Shown in pieces: positions 1 through 7,666 of a stretch of DNA of 18,868 nt (position 1 is its first letter; each line of letters opens with the position of its first letter). The translations under genes and the position numbers were made by a program. The notes under the pieces were generated by a model that saw only the letters and a list, made by a program, of their open reading frames with translations, was not told where the DNA came from and ran no database searches. Source of the stretch: Gryganskiella cystojenkinii (lineage: Eukaryota; Mortierellomycota; Mortierellomycetes; Mortierellales; Mortierellaceae); assembly GCA_015852425.1 (NCBI GenBank), contig JAAAIG010000761.1:1-18868 (forward strand). The letters are read 5' to 3'.

Positions 1-676
1 CCCCCCCCCCAGCAAATCTACGAATACAAGGATCCTTACAAATGGTAAAGACAATCTTGGCACCCAAAAGAATCTAGTCGATAACACGCGTTCATGAACT
101 CAAGTGGTCAGCTGGATCATTTGTCACGAAGAAAAGAGTGGCTCTGTTTTATGCCTCGGAGCTGCCTGTCGGGAAACTGAGAGCACATATAAGCAAGAAC
201 CTTCTTAGCAAAGGTATTTGCCAAGGCAACGTTTTTTTTTGGTATATGGCATTCAAGACTTCTGATTGAGAGCGTGTCAAAAAACGAGGGTTTAATGCTG
301 AGTAACAAAAATTTCATTCCTGGAGGCGACATATGCCAACACCCTCCAGTACACATAACCCCCTGCAGTATTCGTGTTCTTGCTATGATGCAAAAGAGAA
401 AGAAACTATTAAAAGTATGTCATAGTTCTGCACTCGCAAAAGTTTAAACGGTCTCAACAAAAAAAAGCACCGCCACTCCCTGCTCATGTCCTCTCTCGCT
501 GCTTTTTTTTCTTTTTTTTTTTGGTTTGGTGAAGATGACAATGCCCAGGAAACACTTGATATTACCTTTTATTGGGACGAGAGTAACAACGCATGTTTGC
601 TATGGAGATCAGTACTCGAGATGCATAACCATCTAGATCCAATACTGTAATGAAGGCGCGCAGATTTTTCAAGCCT
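1..676. other. Non-coding flank, no gene recognised
   Basis: The window opens with ten C residues and continues without any frame that resembles a known protein. It holds poly-T/poly-A tracts near 506-522 and 827-841; the latter lies inside the last intron of the neighbouring minus-strand gene. The part nearest 676 is probably the 3' UTR of that gene. I see no tRNA, repeat family or mobile element. Confidence 0.5.
568..573 (-). terminator. Candidate poly(A) signal AATAAA of the maleylacetoacetate isomerase gene
   Basis: TTTATT on the plus strand reads AATAAA on the minus strand, about 104 nt beyond the stop codon at 677-679. Position and sequence fit a fungal polyadenylation signal; no cleavage-site data. 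Confidence 0.4.
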
Positions 677-1750
677 TCAGCAAACAGGCATAGCGCGTTG
701 ATCCTCTGGGCAGTCGGGCTGTCTGGTGGGATGGGAATCCTTGAACGCCTGGACCTGCTCCAGGTTTGTGTTTACACGGTACAGGACAGGGTATAAGGTC
801 ATATCAATACCAAAGCTTTCGATCCCAAAAAAAAAAAAAAAGTCTCAAGTCAATATTATTGAGCCTCGCCCACTTATACCCTTGCATCAATAGCCATTAA
901 TCCTCATGAGCTTACCGAACGCCGTTATAGAACTGGGGAACAAGGACCAGGTCCGCCATTGTGATCGCGTCTCCAAATGCATACTTTCCAGCAGTTCTTT
1001 CCAACATCTTCTCGAAGGCTAAGAATTATAAGCCCAATGATTATCAAGAGACTTACGGTCAGCTCTGAGGTGAGTCACGAAAGGTTATAAAAGGATCTCT
1101 GTCCTTAAAAGTTTTACCTTTGAATCCCTCCGAAAGCCAGTGCTTGGTCCATTCGCCTTCCTCCTCCTTGCCAATGTACTTGAGGATTCTCATGCTGCAA
1201 ACAGGTTGAATGTCCATCGCCACTGCTTGGACGAGCCCGCGAACAAGAGCACGATCGACTGGGTTCTTGGGGAGCAACGGGTTCTCGGGCCTAGTTGGGT
1301 ACGACATTTTGACGTCAGCGATACTGGAAGAGTGATATTATATTTTTCTGTTATGATCGTGCTTTACCTTGTTTCATCCAAATACTCAAGAATCGCCACG
1401 GATTCGATCATGACATGACCGTTGGTGTTGACGTCCACAAATGCTGGCACAGCTCCGAAGGGATGGATCTTTTTGTATTCAGCAGTTTTCTAATACATTA
1501 CAAGAAAAAAGTCGTCAATTTTTTTTCTTTCGCGGATATTTATCTCATCAGAATCGTTTTTGACCTTTGTTCCGCAGGCCATTACGTTCACTTCAGTGTC
1601 CAAATTGATGGAGCGGTACTCGTAAGCAATCTTCTTGAGGTTGAGTCCAATCCGAACTCTGTAAGCACAGGATGATCGATACCATGAGTAAAGGATGGGC
1701 AGGGTGTTCGCAGGTGCGCCTAACTCGGTGGAAGATTGAGAAAATACCAT
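677..1750 (-). CDS. maiA: Maleylacetoacetate isomerase (zeta-class glutathione S-transferase), five exons
   Basis: Model: complement(join(677..815,916..1018,1118..1290,1368..1489,1586..1750)), 702 nt, 233 residues, the usual family length. All four introns (77-100 nt) are GT-AG and the phases close exactly. The N-terminal thioredoxin-like domain carries the zeta signature YRSSCAYRVRIGL at residues 24-36; S26, S27 and C28 are the expected glutathione-site residues, and Y30 replaces the usual W. HPFGAVPAFVD with the cis-Pro and ESVAILEYLDETRP follow. The C-terminal helical domain contains FEKMLERTAGKY and MADLVLVPQFYN. The enzyme isomerises maleylacetoacetate to fumarylacetoacetate in tyrosine/phenylalanine breakdown, using glutathione; cytosolic location is family knowledge. 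The start ATG at 1748-1750 directly precedes the fold. No other catabolic gene lies beside it, so no cluster is seen. An alternative 6-nt microexon (CTGACC) inside intron 1019-1117 is possible but unneeded. Confidence 0.93.
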
Positions 1751-2263
1751 GGTCAGAAGGATAAAGGTTTTATTTGAAGGATGGAGAAGCTGGTGATGTG
1801 ATGGGTTCGTGAGAAGAAAGTAAGAAATAAAAAACCAAGAACCTTTTTTAAGCGTTTCTTTTTCTTTTTTGCTAGTGCTGCATTAACATGACAATTTTGC
1901 GCAGCATTAGTGACTACATGGCTGCTCGGAAACACCCTAAACTCGGATGAACAAAGATGGAACACAAACAAAAATGATCTTTGAGTCAGCTCTTATGACT
2001 TGGCGTCAATCGTTAACTGATCAACAACAACAGCACGCCGTTACCAAGTTTGCATTTTCGGTTTTTAGGTGATTCACAGAGTGTATATTGTTGAAGATGC
2101 GAAAGATGTCTATAGTACAAAAAGACCTGATCCGAAATGAGGTACGGAGGGATGCAAAAGAGTTGGAAAGAGACGGACAAGGGGGGAAATGAAAAAAAGA
2201 GATTCTATCAAAGGGAAGGGAAGAAAACAGAGGTTCTCATCCCGTCCTCGCTTCGTTTTCTCT
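1751..2263. other. Intergenic: promoter of maiA and 3' flank of NOP16
   Basis: Both neighbours are on the minus strand, so this stretch holds the 5' leader and promoter of the isomerase (low coordinates) and the 3' end of NOP16 (high coordinates). A 10-bp imperfect inverted repeat is at 1872-1910. No convincing coding frame is present. Confidence 0.5.
1872..1910. repeat. Inverted repeat, 10-bp arms, 19-nt spacer
   Basis: CTAGTGCTGC (1872-1881) pairs with GCAGCATTAG (1901-1910), with one G-T/G-U position. It lies about 120-160 nt upstream of the isomerase start codon. It could be a protein-binding site or an RNA hairpin, or chance. Confidence 0.4.
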
Positions 2264-2980
2264 TTAAGCCAAGAGAGCCGCGATCCTCTTCTTGAGCTGA
2301 GCTGCGGTCTGCTGGTTAGGGTTGAGCTTGCGATCCCTGAACATCCTTTCGTAATCATCTCCGTACTTCTCGACCAACTTGGCCGCCCAGACGAGCTCGC
2401 CCTCGGACTGGTACCGCTCGACCTTCAAGATGTTCGCAGCCTGGGCCTCCAAGGCGCGGACGACATCTGTCTTGGCCTTGACGGGCTCGATGTCTCTCTC
2501 CATGATCTCAGCAATCTCCTCCTTGGTCTTGACCTTACCGACGATAACATTGATAATGTTGCCGGCGTCATCGCGCTGGATGATTCCCTGTTCGGCTGTG
2601 AGCGATTCAGCGAGTTCCTCGAGCGATTTTTGTTCATTCTCCATGAGTTCATCCTCGTCCTTCACCTCAATACCTCCAGTGACACCGTTAAGAGAAGTCA
2701 ACAATCCCAAGCGTGCGTAGCTATTTTACAAGTATTAAAGGAATATGTCGGTTAGAATCTACTGTATATAGATAAAGCAAGAAGGCAATAAAGCAAGAAA
2801 GCAAGAGAGCAAGAAAGGGAGAAACGCATACTTTTGACGAAGGGTCGCCTTCTTGTCCCAGTTGTCCCTGATGATCTTGTTGCCGGTGACATTAACCTTG
2901 CGCTTGTGCTTGTTGGCAGTGTGACGGGAGACCTTGCGAGAGGGGGTCTTGATGGTACGACGCTTACGAACGGTAGGCAT
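2264..2980 (-). CDS. NOP16: NOP16, 60S ribosome biogenesis protein, two exons
   Basis: Model: complement(join(2264..2720,2832..2980)), 606 nt, 201 residues, within the family range. The 111-nt intron (GTATGC...TAG) joins in phase 2 and rebuilds the family hallmark: IIRDNWDKKATLRQ ends exon 1 and NYARLGL opens exon 2. The N-terminus MPTVRKRRTIKTPSRK is strongly basic, as in Nop16. The C-terminal part has charged helices and ends in NQQTAAQLKKRIAALLA, with KYGDDYERMFRDRKLN just before. Nop16 is a nucleolar factor acting on pre-60S particles with 25S rRNA; that role is family knowledge. The start ATG at 2978-2980 lies at the head of the conserved basic tail. The gene is divergent from SSZ1, 401 bp apart. 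The intron contains an imperfect GCAAGARA-type purine microsatellite near 2777-2819. Confidence 0.92.
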
Positions 2981-3381
2981 GGTTGATTATGATTGAAGTT
3001 ATGGTTGAAGGGAGTAATGTAGAAATGAAAAGAATGAAATCCCTTTTCAAAATAGTCTTTTTGCATGCAAAAAAGTTCTTTGCTTTGAAGGCACCGAAAA
3101 AAAAAAAATCGGTGGCTTGGAATCAATTTCTTGTTGTTGTAACTCCTAAAATGTGACTGTCGATAAGTTCGCTCTCCACCCTCCTCTTCATATGAAGAGG
3201 AAAAACACGTCACCGTAATTCACTCGATCGCACGTTCGCTGGATCGTTATTATTTTTCTTCTCTCAGGGTTATCGCTCACTGCATGAGCCAAAAAGTAAG
3301 AGTGAAGAGAAAAAAAATAGAGAATTGCATTTCCACCTTCACCTCTCTTTACCCCCTCCGTCCTTTGTACCATATATCACA
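2981..3381. promoter_or_regulatory. Divergent promoter shared by NOP16 and SSZ1
   Basis: The start codons of NOP16 (minus, 2980) and SSZ1 (plus, 3382) are 401 bp apart with no gene between. The interval contains an A-rich run near 3099-3109, a perfect 20-bp palindrome at 3182-3201 and a TC-rich stretch just before the SSZ1 ATG. An ATG at 3284 opens a 63-codon frame overlapping the SSZ1 start out of frame; whether it lies in the mRNA is unknown. Confidence 0.6.
3182..3201. repeat. Perfect 20-bp palindrome in the NOP16/SSZ1 promoter
   Basis: The sequence TCCTCTTCATATGAAGAGGA is identical to its reverse complement over all 20 bases, with CATATG (NdeI-type, E-box form) at the centre. It sits 180 bp from the SSZ1 ATG and about 200 bp from the NOP16 ATG. 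The symmetry suggests a homodimeric factor site; the factor is unknown. Confidence 0.7.
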
Positions 3382-5341
3382 ATGGAGTCTGTATGTCAAT
3401 CCCCTTGGACCTCTATCCTTCAGCGACACATCATCAACATGCACAGTCTCATTCTCCTGTCCTCTTTATATTTGAACTTGCCGAAACGACAATCAGCACC
3501 AAAGGTGGACTGATCCTCTACCAACCATAAAGTCACGAAACAGAGCATTGACCACCAATGTCCTTCTTTCCCTTTTTTCTGCATCTCCTTTGTAGGTCGT
3601 TATTGGAATCAACTTTGGAAGCACCAACAGCTCCATCGCCGTCTTGGCCCCCAACGGACACTTCAACGTCATCGCCAACGCCGATGGTGAGCGTATGATC
3701 CCCTCCGTCGTCGGTTTCTCTGGCGATGAGGAGTTCTCCGGTACCCAGGCTCTCCAGCAGGCCGTCAGGAACCCCAAGAACACCCTCCAGCACTTCCGCA
3801 ACTTGATTGGCAAGAAGTATGTCCTTCTGATCTGATGACACCGATATAACTCAAACAGCAATCGATCTTCTTTGAGAGTCCCAGGAACGCGAGCTCACTT
3901 ACTGATCACGCACTATACATCTATCCCCCCTAAAAACAGGTTCGAGGAGGTCAAGGTCTCTTCCGATGTTGCCCACCCCGATATGGTCAACAAGGACGGT
4001 CTCCCCGCCTACAAGGTCAACTTCAAGGACCAGGAGCACATCTACACTGTCCCCGAGATCGTCACCAAGCAGTTGAAGCACATTCTCGAGGAGGCCGAGG
4101 CTTACCTCGGATCCAAGGTTACTGGTGCCGTTCTTGCTGTCCCCACCTACTTCTCGGAGCACCAGCGTGAGGCCCTCACCAAGGCTGCCACCGCTGCTGG
4201 AATCAACGTCTTGCAGATCATTCAGGAGCCCGTCGCTGCCGCTTTGGCCTACAACTTTGGACAGAACGTCGTCAAGGGTGATGCTCAGGATAAGACTGCC
4301 TTGGTTCTCGATATGGGTGCTTCCTCCTTCGATGTCACTGTTTTGTCGGCCCGCAGCGGTATCTACACCATCTTGGAGACTGCTCACGATGAGACTCTCG
4401 GAGGTTCTTCTTTCGATGATCAGATTGTCTCGTTCGTCGCTACAGAGTTCAAGAAGAAGTCCAAGATTGATGTCGCCTCCAACAAGAAGGCTCTCTTGAA
4501 GATCCAGTCTGCTGCTGAGATCACCAAGAAGCAGCTTTCTCGCTCTGTCTCTGCTCCTTGCTCTGTCGAGTCTGTCGCTGAGGGTATGGATTACCACGGT
4601 GCTGTTCCCCGCATGCGTTTCGAGTTGATGTCCTCAAAGTTGTTCAGCAAGTGCAATGAGTTGATTGAGCACATCTTGGAGAAGGCCCAGTTGACCGCTG
4701 GTGCTATTGATGAGATCCTTTTGGTCGGAGGTGCCACCCGTATGCCCAAGTTCCAGTCCCGTCTCCGTGATATCTTCCCCGAGACCACCATGCGCTTGGA
4801 TCAGGAGACCGATGAGGCCATCACCGTCGGTTGTGCTGCCCAGGCTTCGTTGATTGCTGGATTCGAGAAGGAGGACATTGTTGCCTCTACCAAGGAGAAC
4901 ATCACCGTCACCCCTCACACTGTCAAGCCCATCGGTGTTGCTGGACCCAACGACGAGTTCTTCACCATCATTGCCGAGCATACCCCTCTCCCCGCCAAGC
5001 GTATCTTTGAGTTTGGTCAGGCTGCTGAGGGTCAACAGGAGGTTTACTTTGCTCTTTACGAGGGCGAGCAGGATGCCCCTGCTCCCAAGAAGGAGAAGGT
5101 CGAGAAGGTCGATGTTGGCTCGGATGATGAGGAGGAAGAGGAAGAAGAGGAGCTCCCCTCCAAGCCTACTTACCACAAGACTACTCTCTTGGCTGAGGTT
5201 GTCCTCAAGGATTTGCCCGCTGGCGCCAAGGCCGGTGCGCTCAAGATTGAGGCCACTGTCCATGTCGATATCTCTAGCAAGGTCACCATTACGTTGCGTG
5301 AGAAGAAGAGCGGAAAGCAGGTCCGTGCCGAGAGCGCTTAA
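3382..5341 (+). CDS. SSZ1: SSZ1, atypical Hsp70 of the ribosome-associated complex, three exons
   Basis: Model: join(3382..3390,3596..3816,3940..5341), 1632 nt, 543 residues, close to yeast Ssz1. The first exon codes only MES; the 205-nt intron then delivers VVIGINFGSTNSSIAV, the Hsp70 phosphate-1 loop. IIQEPVAAALAYNFGQ and ILLVGGATRMPKFQ are classic Hsp70 blocks. The phosphate-2 loop reads LDMGASSFDV (D201 onward), where ordinary Hsp70s have DLGGGTFDV, and phosphate-1 has N where D is usual. Both changes agree with the known weak or absent ATPase of Ssz1. The C-terminal substrate region is short, with an acidic linker (S471, D472-D473, E474-E481), which separates it from Ssa/Ssb-type Hsp70s. 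Ssz1 binds zuotin to form RAC, which stimulates Ssb at the ribosomal exit tunnel (family knowledge). Codon use is strongly C-ending, suggesting high expression. Confidence 0.93.
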
Positions 5342-5368
5342 GTGCGAAAAAAGGAGAAAGTAGAAAAA

Positions 5369-5374
5369 AATAAA
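5369..5374 (+). terminator. Candidate poly(A) signal of SSZ1
   Basis: AATAAA occurs 28 nt after the SSZ1 stop codon. It is close, but within the compact 3' UTRs seen in this window. Further AATAAA copies near 5449-5458 could be used instead. Confidence 0.4.
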
Positions 5375-5631
5375 ATTATCGTCAATCAAAAAGGTTTTCT
5401 CAATCGTACCCTTTTGGATGATACAGCATGACTTAGAGAACAATGGAAAAATAATAAAATATGCAATATCATTACCCATGTCGTTTTATTTTTGTCTGTT
5501 AGAAGAACAAAATGACAATCTGTCCGTATTGGAGAACGACGATCTGTTGACATCTACAAGCCACAGATCACAAAGAGTTGGTGGCATTTTTTTTTTTTTT
5601 GGCTCTAGTTTTTTGATTTGAGGTTTAGGTC

Positions 5632-5637
5632 TTTATT
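5632..5637 (-). terminator. Candidate poly(A) signal of the Q/A-rich gene
   Basis: TTTATT on the plus strand is AATAAA on the minus strand, about 70 nt beyond the stop codon at 5708-5710. Confidence 0.4.
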
Positions 5638-5707
5638 TGCATGCAATTTTAATGCAGATCATGGAAAGTATTTACATAAAGGTGGGGAGAAGGATAAAAA
5701 ATCTGTT

Positions 5708-6157
5708 TTACAATCCACGCTGGGATGACTTGTAACCAGCGTTCGCGGCAGCGTTATGGGCAGCGTTGGAGGCCTGGTTGGCAGCTTGGTTAGCCTGGTT
5801 GGCAGCTTGGTTAGCCTGGGAGTTGAACTGGTTCAACTCTGAGAACGCAGTGTTAGCGGTCGACTGAGCTTGTTGACCGTACTGCTGTTGCTGCTGGCCT
5901 TGCTGAGCATGCTGGCTCTGCTGAGTCTGACCGGGATAAGAGCTAGACTGGGCACTGGAGGCTTGGTTCACCTGGGCTTGAGCCTGGGCAACAGCGTCGT
6001 TGAGTTGCTCTTGAGCCTTGTGTCCGAGGACCTTGGCCGTCTCGAAGGCTTCCTGGCCCTTGGCCATGGCGACATTGGCGTATCCCTTGAGGATCTCGGT
6101 AATGGAACCAGAGTTGCCTGCTGGGTGGGCGTTGTTGTTTGGGTGGTTGTTGTTCAT
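5708..6157 (-). CDS. Small Q/A/N-rich hydrophilic protein of unknown function
   Basis: Intronless frame of 149 residues. The ATG at 6155-6157 has a good context (A at -3); the frame stays open upstream to an earlier Met, but that part looks like leader sequence. Residues 1-16 are N/H/G-rich. About 17-66 form a predicted amphipathic helical stretch (ITEILKGYANVAMAKGQEAF, then HKAQEQLNDAVAQAQAQVNQ). A Q-rich stretch follows (about 68-97), then ANQ-type repeats (about 112-139), two units of which are perfect 21-nt copies in DNA. There is no signal peptide or membrane segment. The composition resembles LEA/hydrophilin-like or apolipoprotein-like proteins, or a Q/N-rich prion-like domain, but I recognise no family and assign no function. 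The upstream region has four phased TTGAC elements and CRE-like sites, consistent with stress control (inference). Confidence 0.72.
   Translation of the reverse strand: MNNNHPNNNAHPAGNSGSITEILKGYANVAMAKGQEAFETAKVLGHKAQEQLNDAVAQAQAQVNQASSAQSSSYPGQTQQSQHAQQGQQQQQYGQQAQSTANTAFSELNQFNSQANQAANQANQAANQASNAAHNAAANAGYKSSQRGL
5773..5814 (-). repeat. Perfect 21-nt tandem repeat, two units, in the Q/A-rich gene
   Basis: CCTGGTTGGCAGCTTGGTTAG plus one base of register occurs at 5773-5793 and again at 5794-5814, followed by a partial third unit (CCTGG). On the coding strand each unit encodes seven residues of the ANQ-rich tail, so copy-number change keeps the frame. Confidence 0.85.
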
Positions 6158-7666
6158 TTTTGTTAAGGAAAGGGCGGTGGTAAGTGTACGGAAGTATTGA
6201 AGAGAGGAAGAGAAGATTAACAAAAAACGATTGCTGTAGATTTTAATGTGAAAAGTTTTTGTTCCATGACTCTTTAAGAAACTCGATGGCCGAATCATGC
6301 AACGGTTCCTTGTGTTGACTGTTTGACTGTTTGACTGTTGACGTGCAGAAAGTATGCATTCAAAAAACACGAACGGTGGACGTCACTTACAATAGAGATC
6401 GCTCGCGTTAGGCTGCCAGGGTCAATCAGACACCATCGAGGAATGGGCCCCGCCGAGAAAGTTCGGTGTCCAATCGTTTTATCTCTCGATAAAAGATGTT
6501 TCTTGAATAATGATTCGTGAGGTGTCACACAACGCGACGAAAGAGGGCAAGAAATCTTTTCAAGTGATCACAAGCTGCCTGGCTTGAGGGGCTGTCTCAG
6601 TTCCTCGAAAAATGAAATGAAAAGTGTTTGGCGGGAAAACCGCATACAGAGTGAACGCGCGTGCCTTGAAGAGAAAGAGAAGTCCAAAAAAAAAGTCTCG
6701 GGGAAAAAAATCACGTCTTCGAAAAAACTTTTTCGTTCAATTATGTGTTGTAAGTTATACGTCTCGCTCTTTATTTGCACAAATATTTTTTCCGCAACAG
6801 GGGCGTGTCAACAAAAAAATAAAATGGAGTGAAAAAAAAAATTCTCGGTCTTGCTGGGGTCTCATTAAGGAAAAAAAAACGAGAGACGAGTGTGGGAAAA
6901 CTGCCGATGAGGAGGCAATGTGCAGGTGGAATACCTGGTATCGATGCAGGGGATGAACAAGAGTGGATGGATGGAGGAAATGCGTCAATTAAGAATGATG
7001 CCAGCAAGAGTGATAAGCAGGCCAGAGAAGAGAGGAATGAATTTCCCCATCTTTTTCAGTTGATGACCGTCGTCTGCGTAATATTTTTTTTTCGGGGTCA
7101 CCTCACTTGACTTTTTAATATTACCTTTTTTTCTTACTCCATCGTAACATTTCTTGATCTTTTTGTCTCTTCCCCCCGTCACATTTCCTCTTCCCCACTC
7201 CATCCCAATCTCAATCTCCACACCATCTTTACGCAAACAAACAAAAAGAATCAAAAAGAATCTTTTACAAAAGAAAAAAAAAAAACTTTAGAAAAAAAAT
7301 ATCCAACCGCCCAACCGTTGACCCTTCGAGCGAATAAGAACCATCCTCCCTTACCTCGTTTGTTTGGCTGCTCCCTTTTGATCCACCAACCACAGTGCTG
7401 CTCCTTCGCCAATCCTCTCTTTTTTACTTTTTTTCTCCAGCCAAACCTCCGGCCACACGCTCCCGTCCCCTTGCAGCAGGACCAACCACCCCTTTGTCCT
7501 TTGTCACACACATCCACACATCTTATCCTCTCGCGTGCACCTACCTGAGGGTCCCTTTATTTTCTTATTCTCATCTGAACCGATCGACAACAGAGCGCAC
7601 TGCCAACGTCTTTGTTGAACAAGGAGTAAAGAATACAAGAATACTACTTACACAACAGCATACACC
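6158..7666. promoter_or_regulatory. Divergent intergenic region between the Q/A-rich gene and HAP2
   Basis: About 1.5 kb with no recognisable gene. Near the minus-strand gene are TTGAC repeats (6315-6343), TGACGTG (6339-6345) and GGACGTCAC (6378-6386). A TTCTTGAA heat-shock-like palindrome is at 6500-6507. The HAP2 side, from about 7066 to the ATG at 7667, appears free of ATG and rich in C/T, which fits a long untranslated leader. The part from about 6620 to 7010 is A/G-rich with several poly-A runs and gives only short, low-quality frames. A tandem CAAAAAGAAT-type decamer repeat lies near 7243-7263. Confidence 0.5.
6315..6343. repeat. Four phased TTGAC elements (8-8-7 bp spacing)
   Basis: TTGAC begins at 6315, 6323, 6331 and 6338; the first three lie in a GTTTGACT-like octamer repeat and the last reads TTGACGTGC. 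They are 158-186 bp upstream of the Q/A-rich gene's ATG. Confidence 0.6.

Larger units (their letters stand above)
5342..5707. other. Convergent 3' flanks of SSZ1 and the Q-rich gene
   Basis: This 366-bp stretch separates two genes that converge. It contains candidate AATAAA signals for both strands, a poly-T tract near 5587-5600, and no convincing coding frame. Confidence 0.5.

Noticed and set aside
1..10. C10 run as a telomere or contig-end mark
   Set aside because: A plain C homopolymer is not a telomeric repeat and its origin cannot be judged from this window.
2189..2755. 188-codon plus-strand frame across NOP16
   Set aside because: It is the shadow of the NOP16 coding strand; the NOP16 signature and splice sites support the minus strand.
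3284..3475. 63-codon frame overlapping the SSZ1 start
   Set aside because: The peptide comes from leader and intron sequence and is not protein-like. It may not even be in the mRNA.
4634..5479. 281-codon minus-strand frame opposite SSZ1 (and another of 232 codons at 3899-4597)
   Set aside because: Long antisense frames opposite Hsp70 genes follow from strong codon bias on the sense strand. The peptide is L/S/G-rich with no family resemblance.
6380..6480. tRNA- or small-RNA-like GC-rich block
   Set aside because: I could not form a cloverleaf or find matching A and B boxes at proper spacing.
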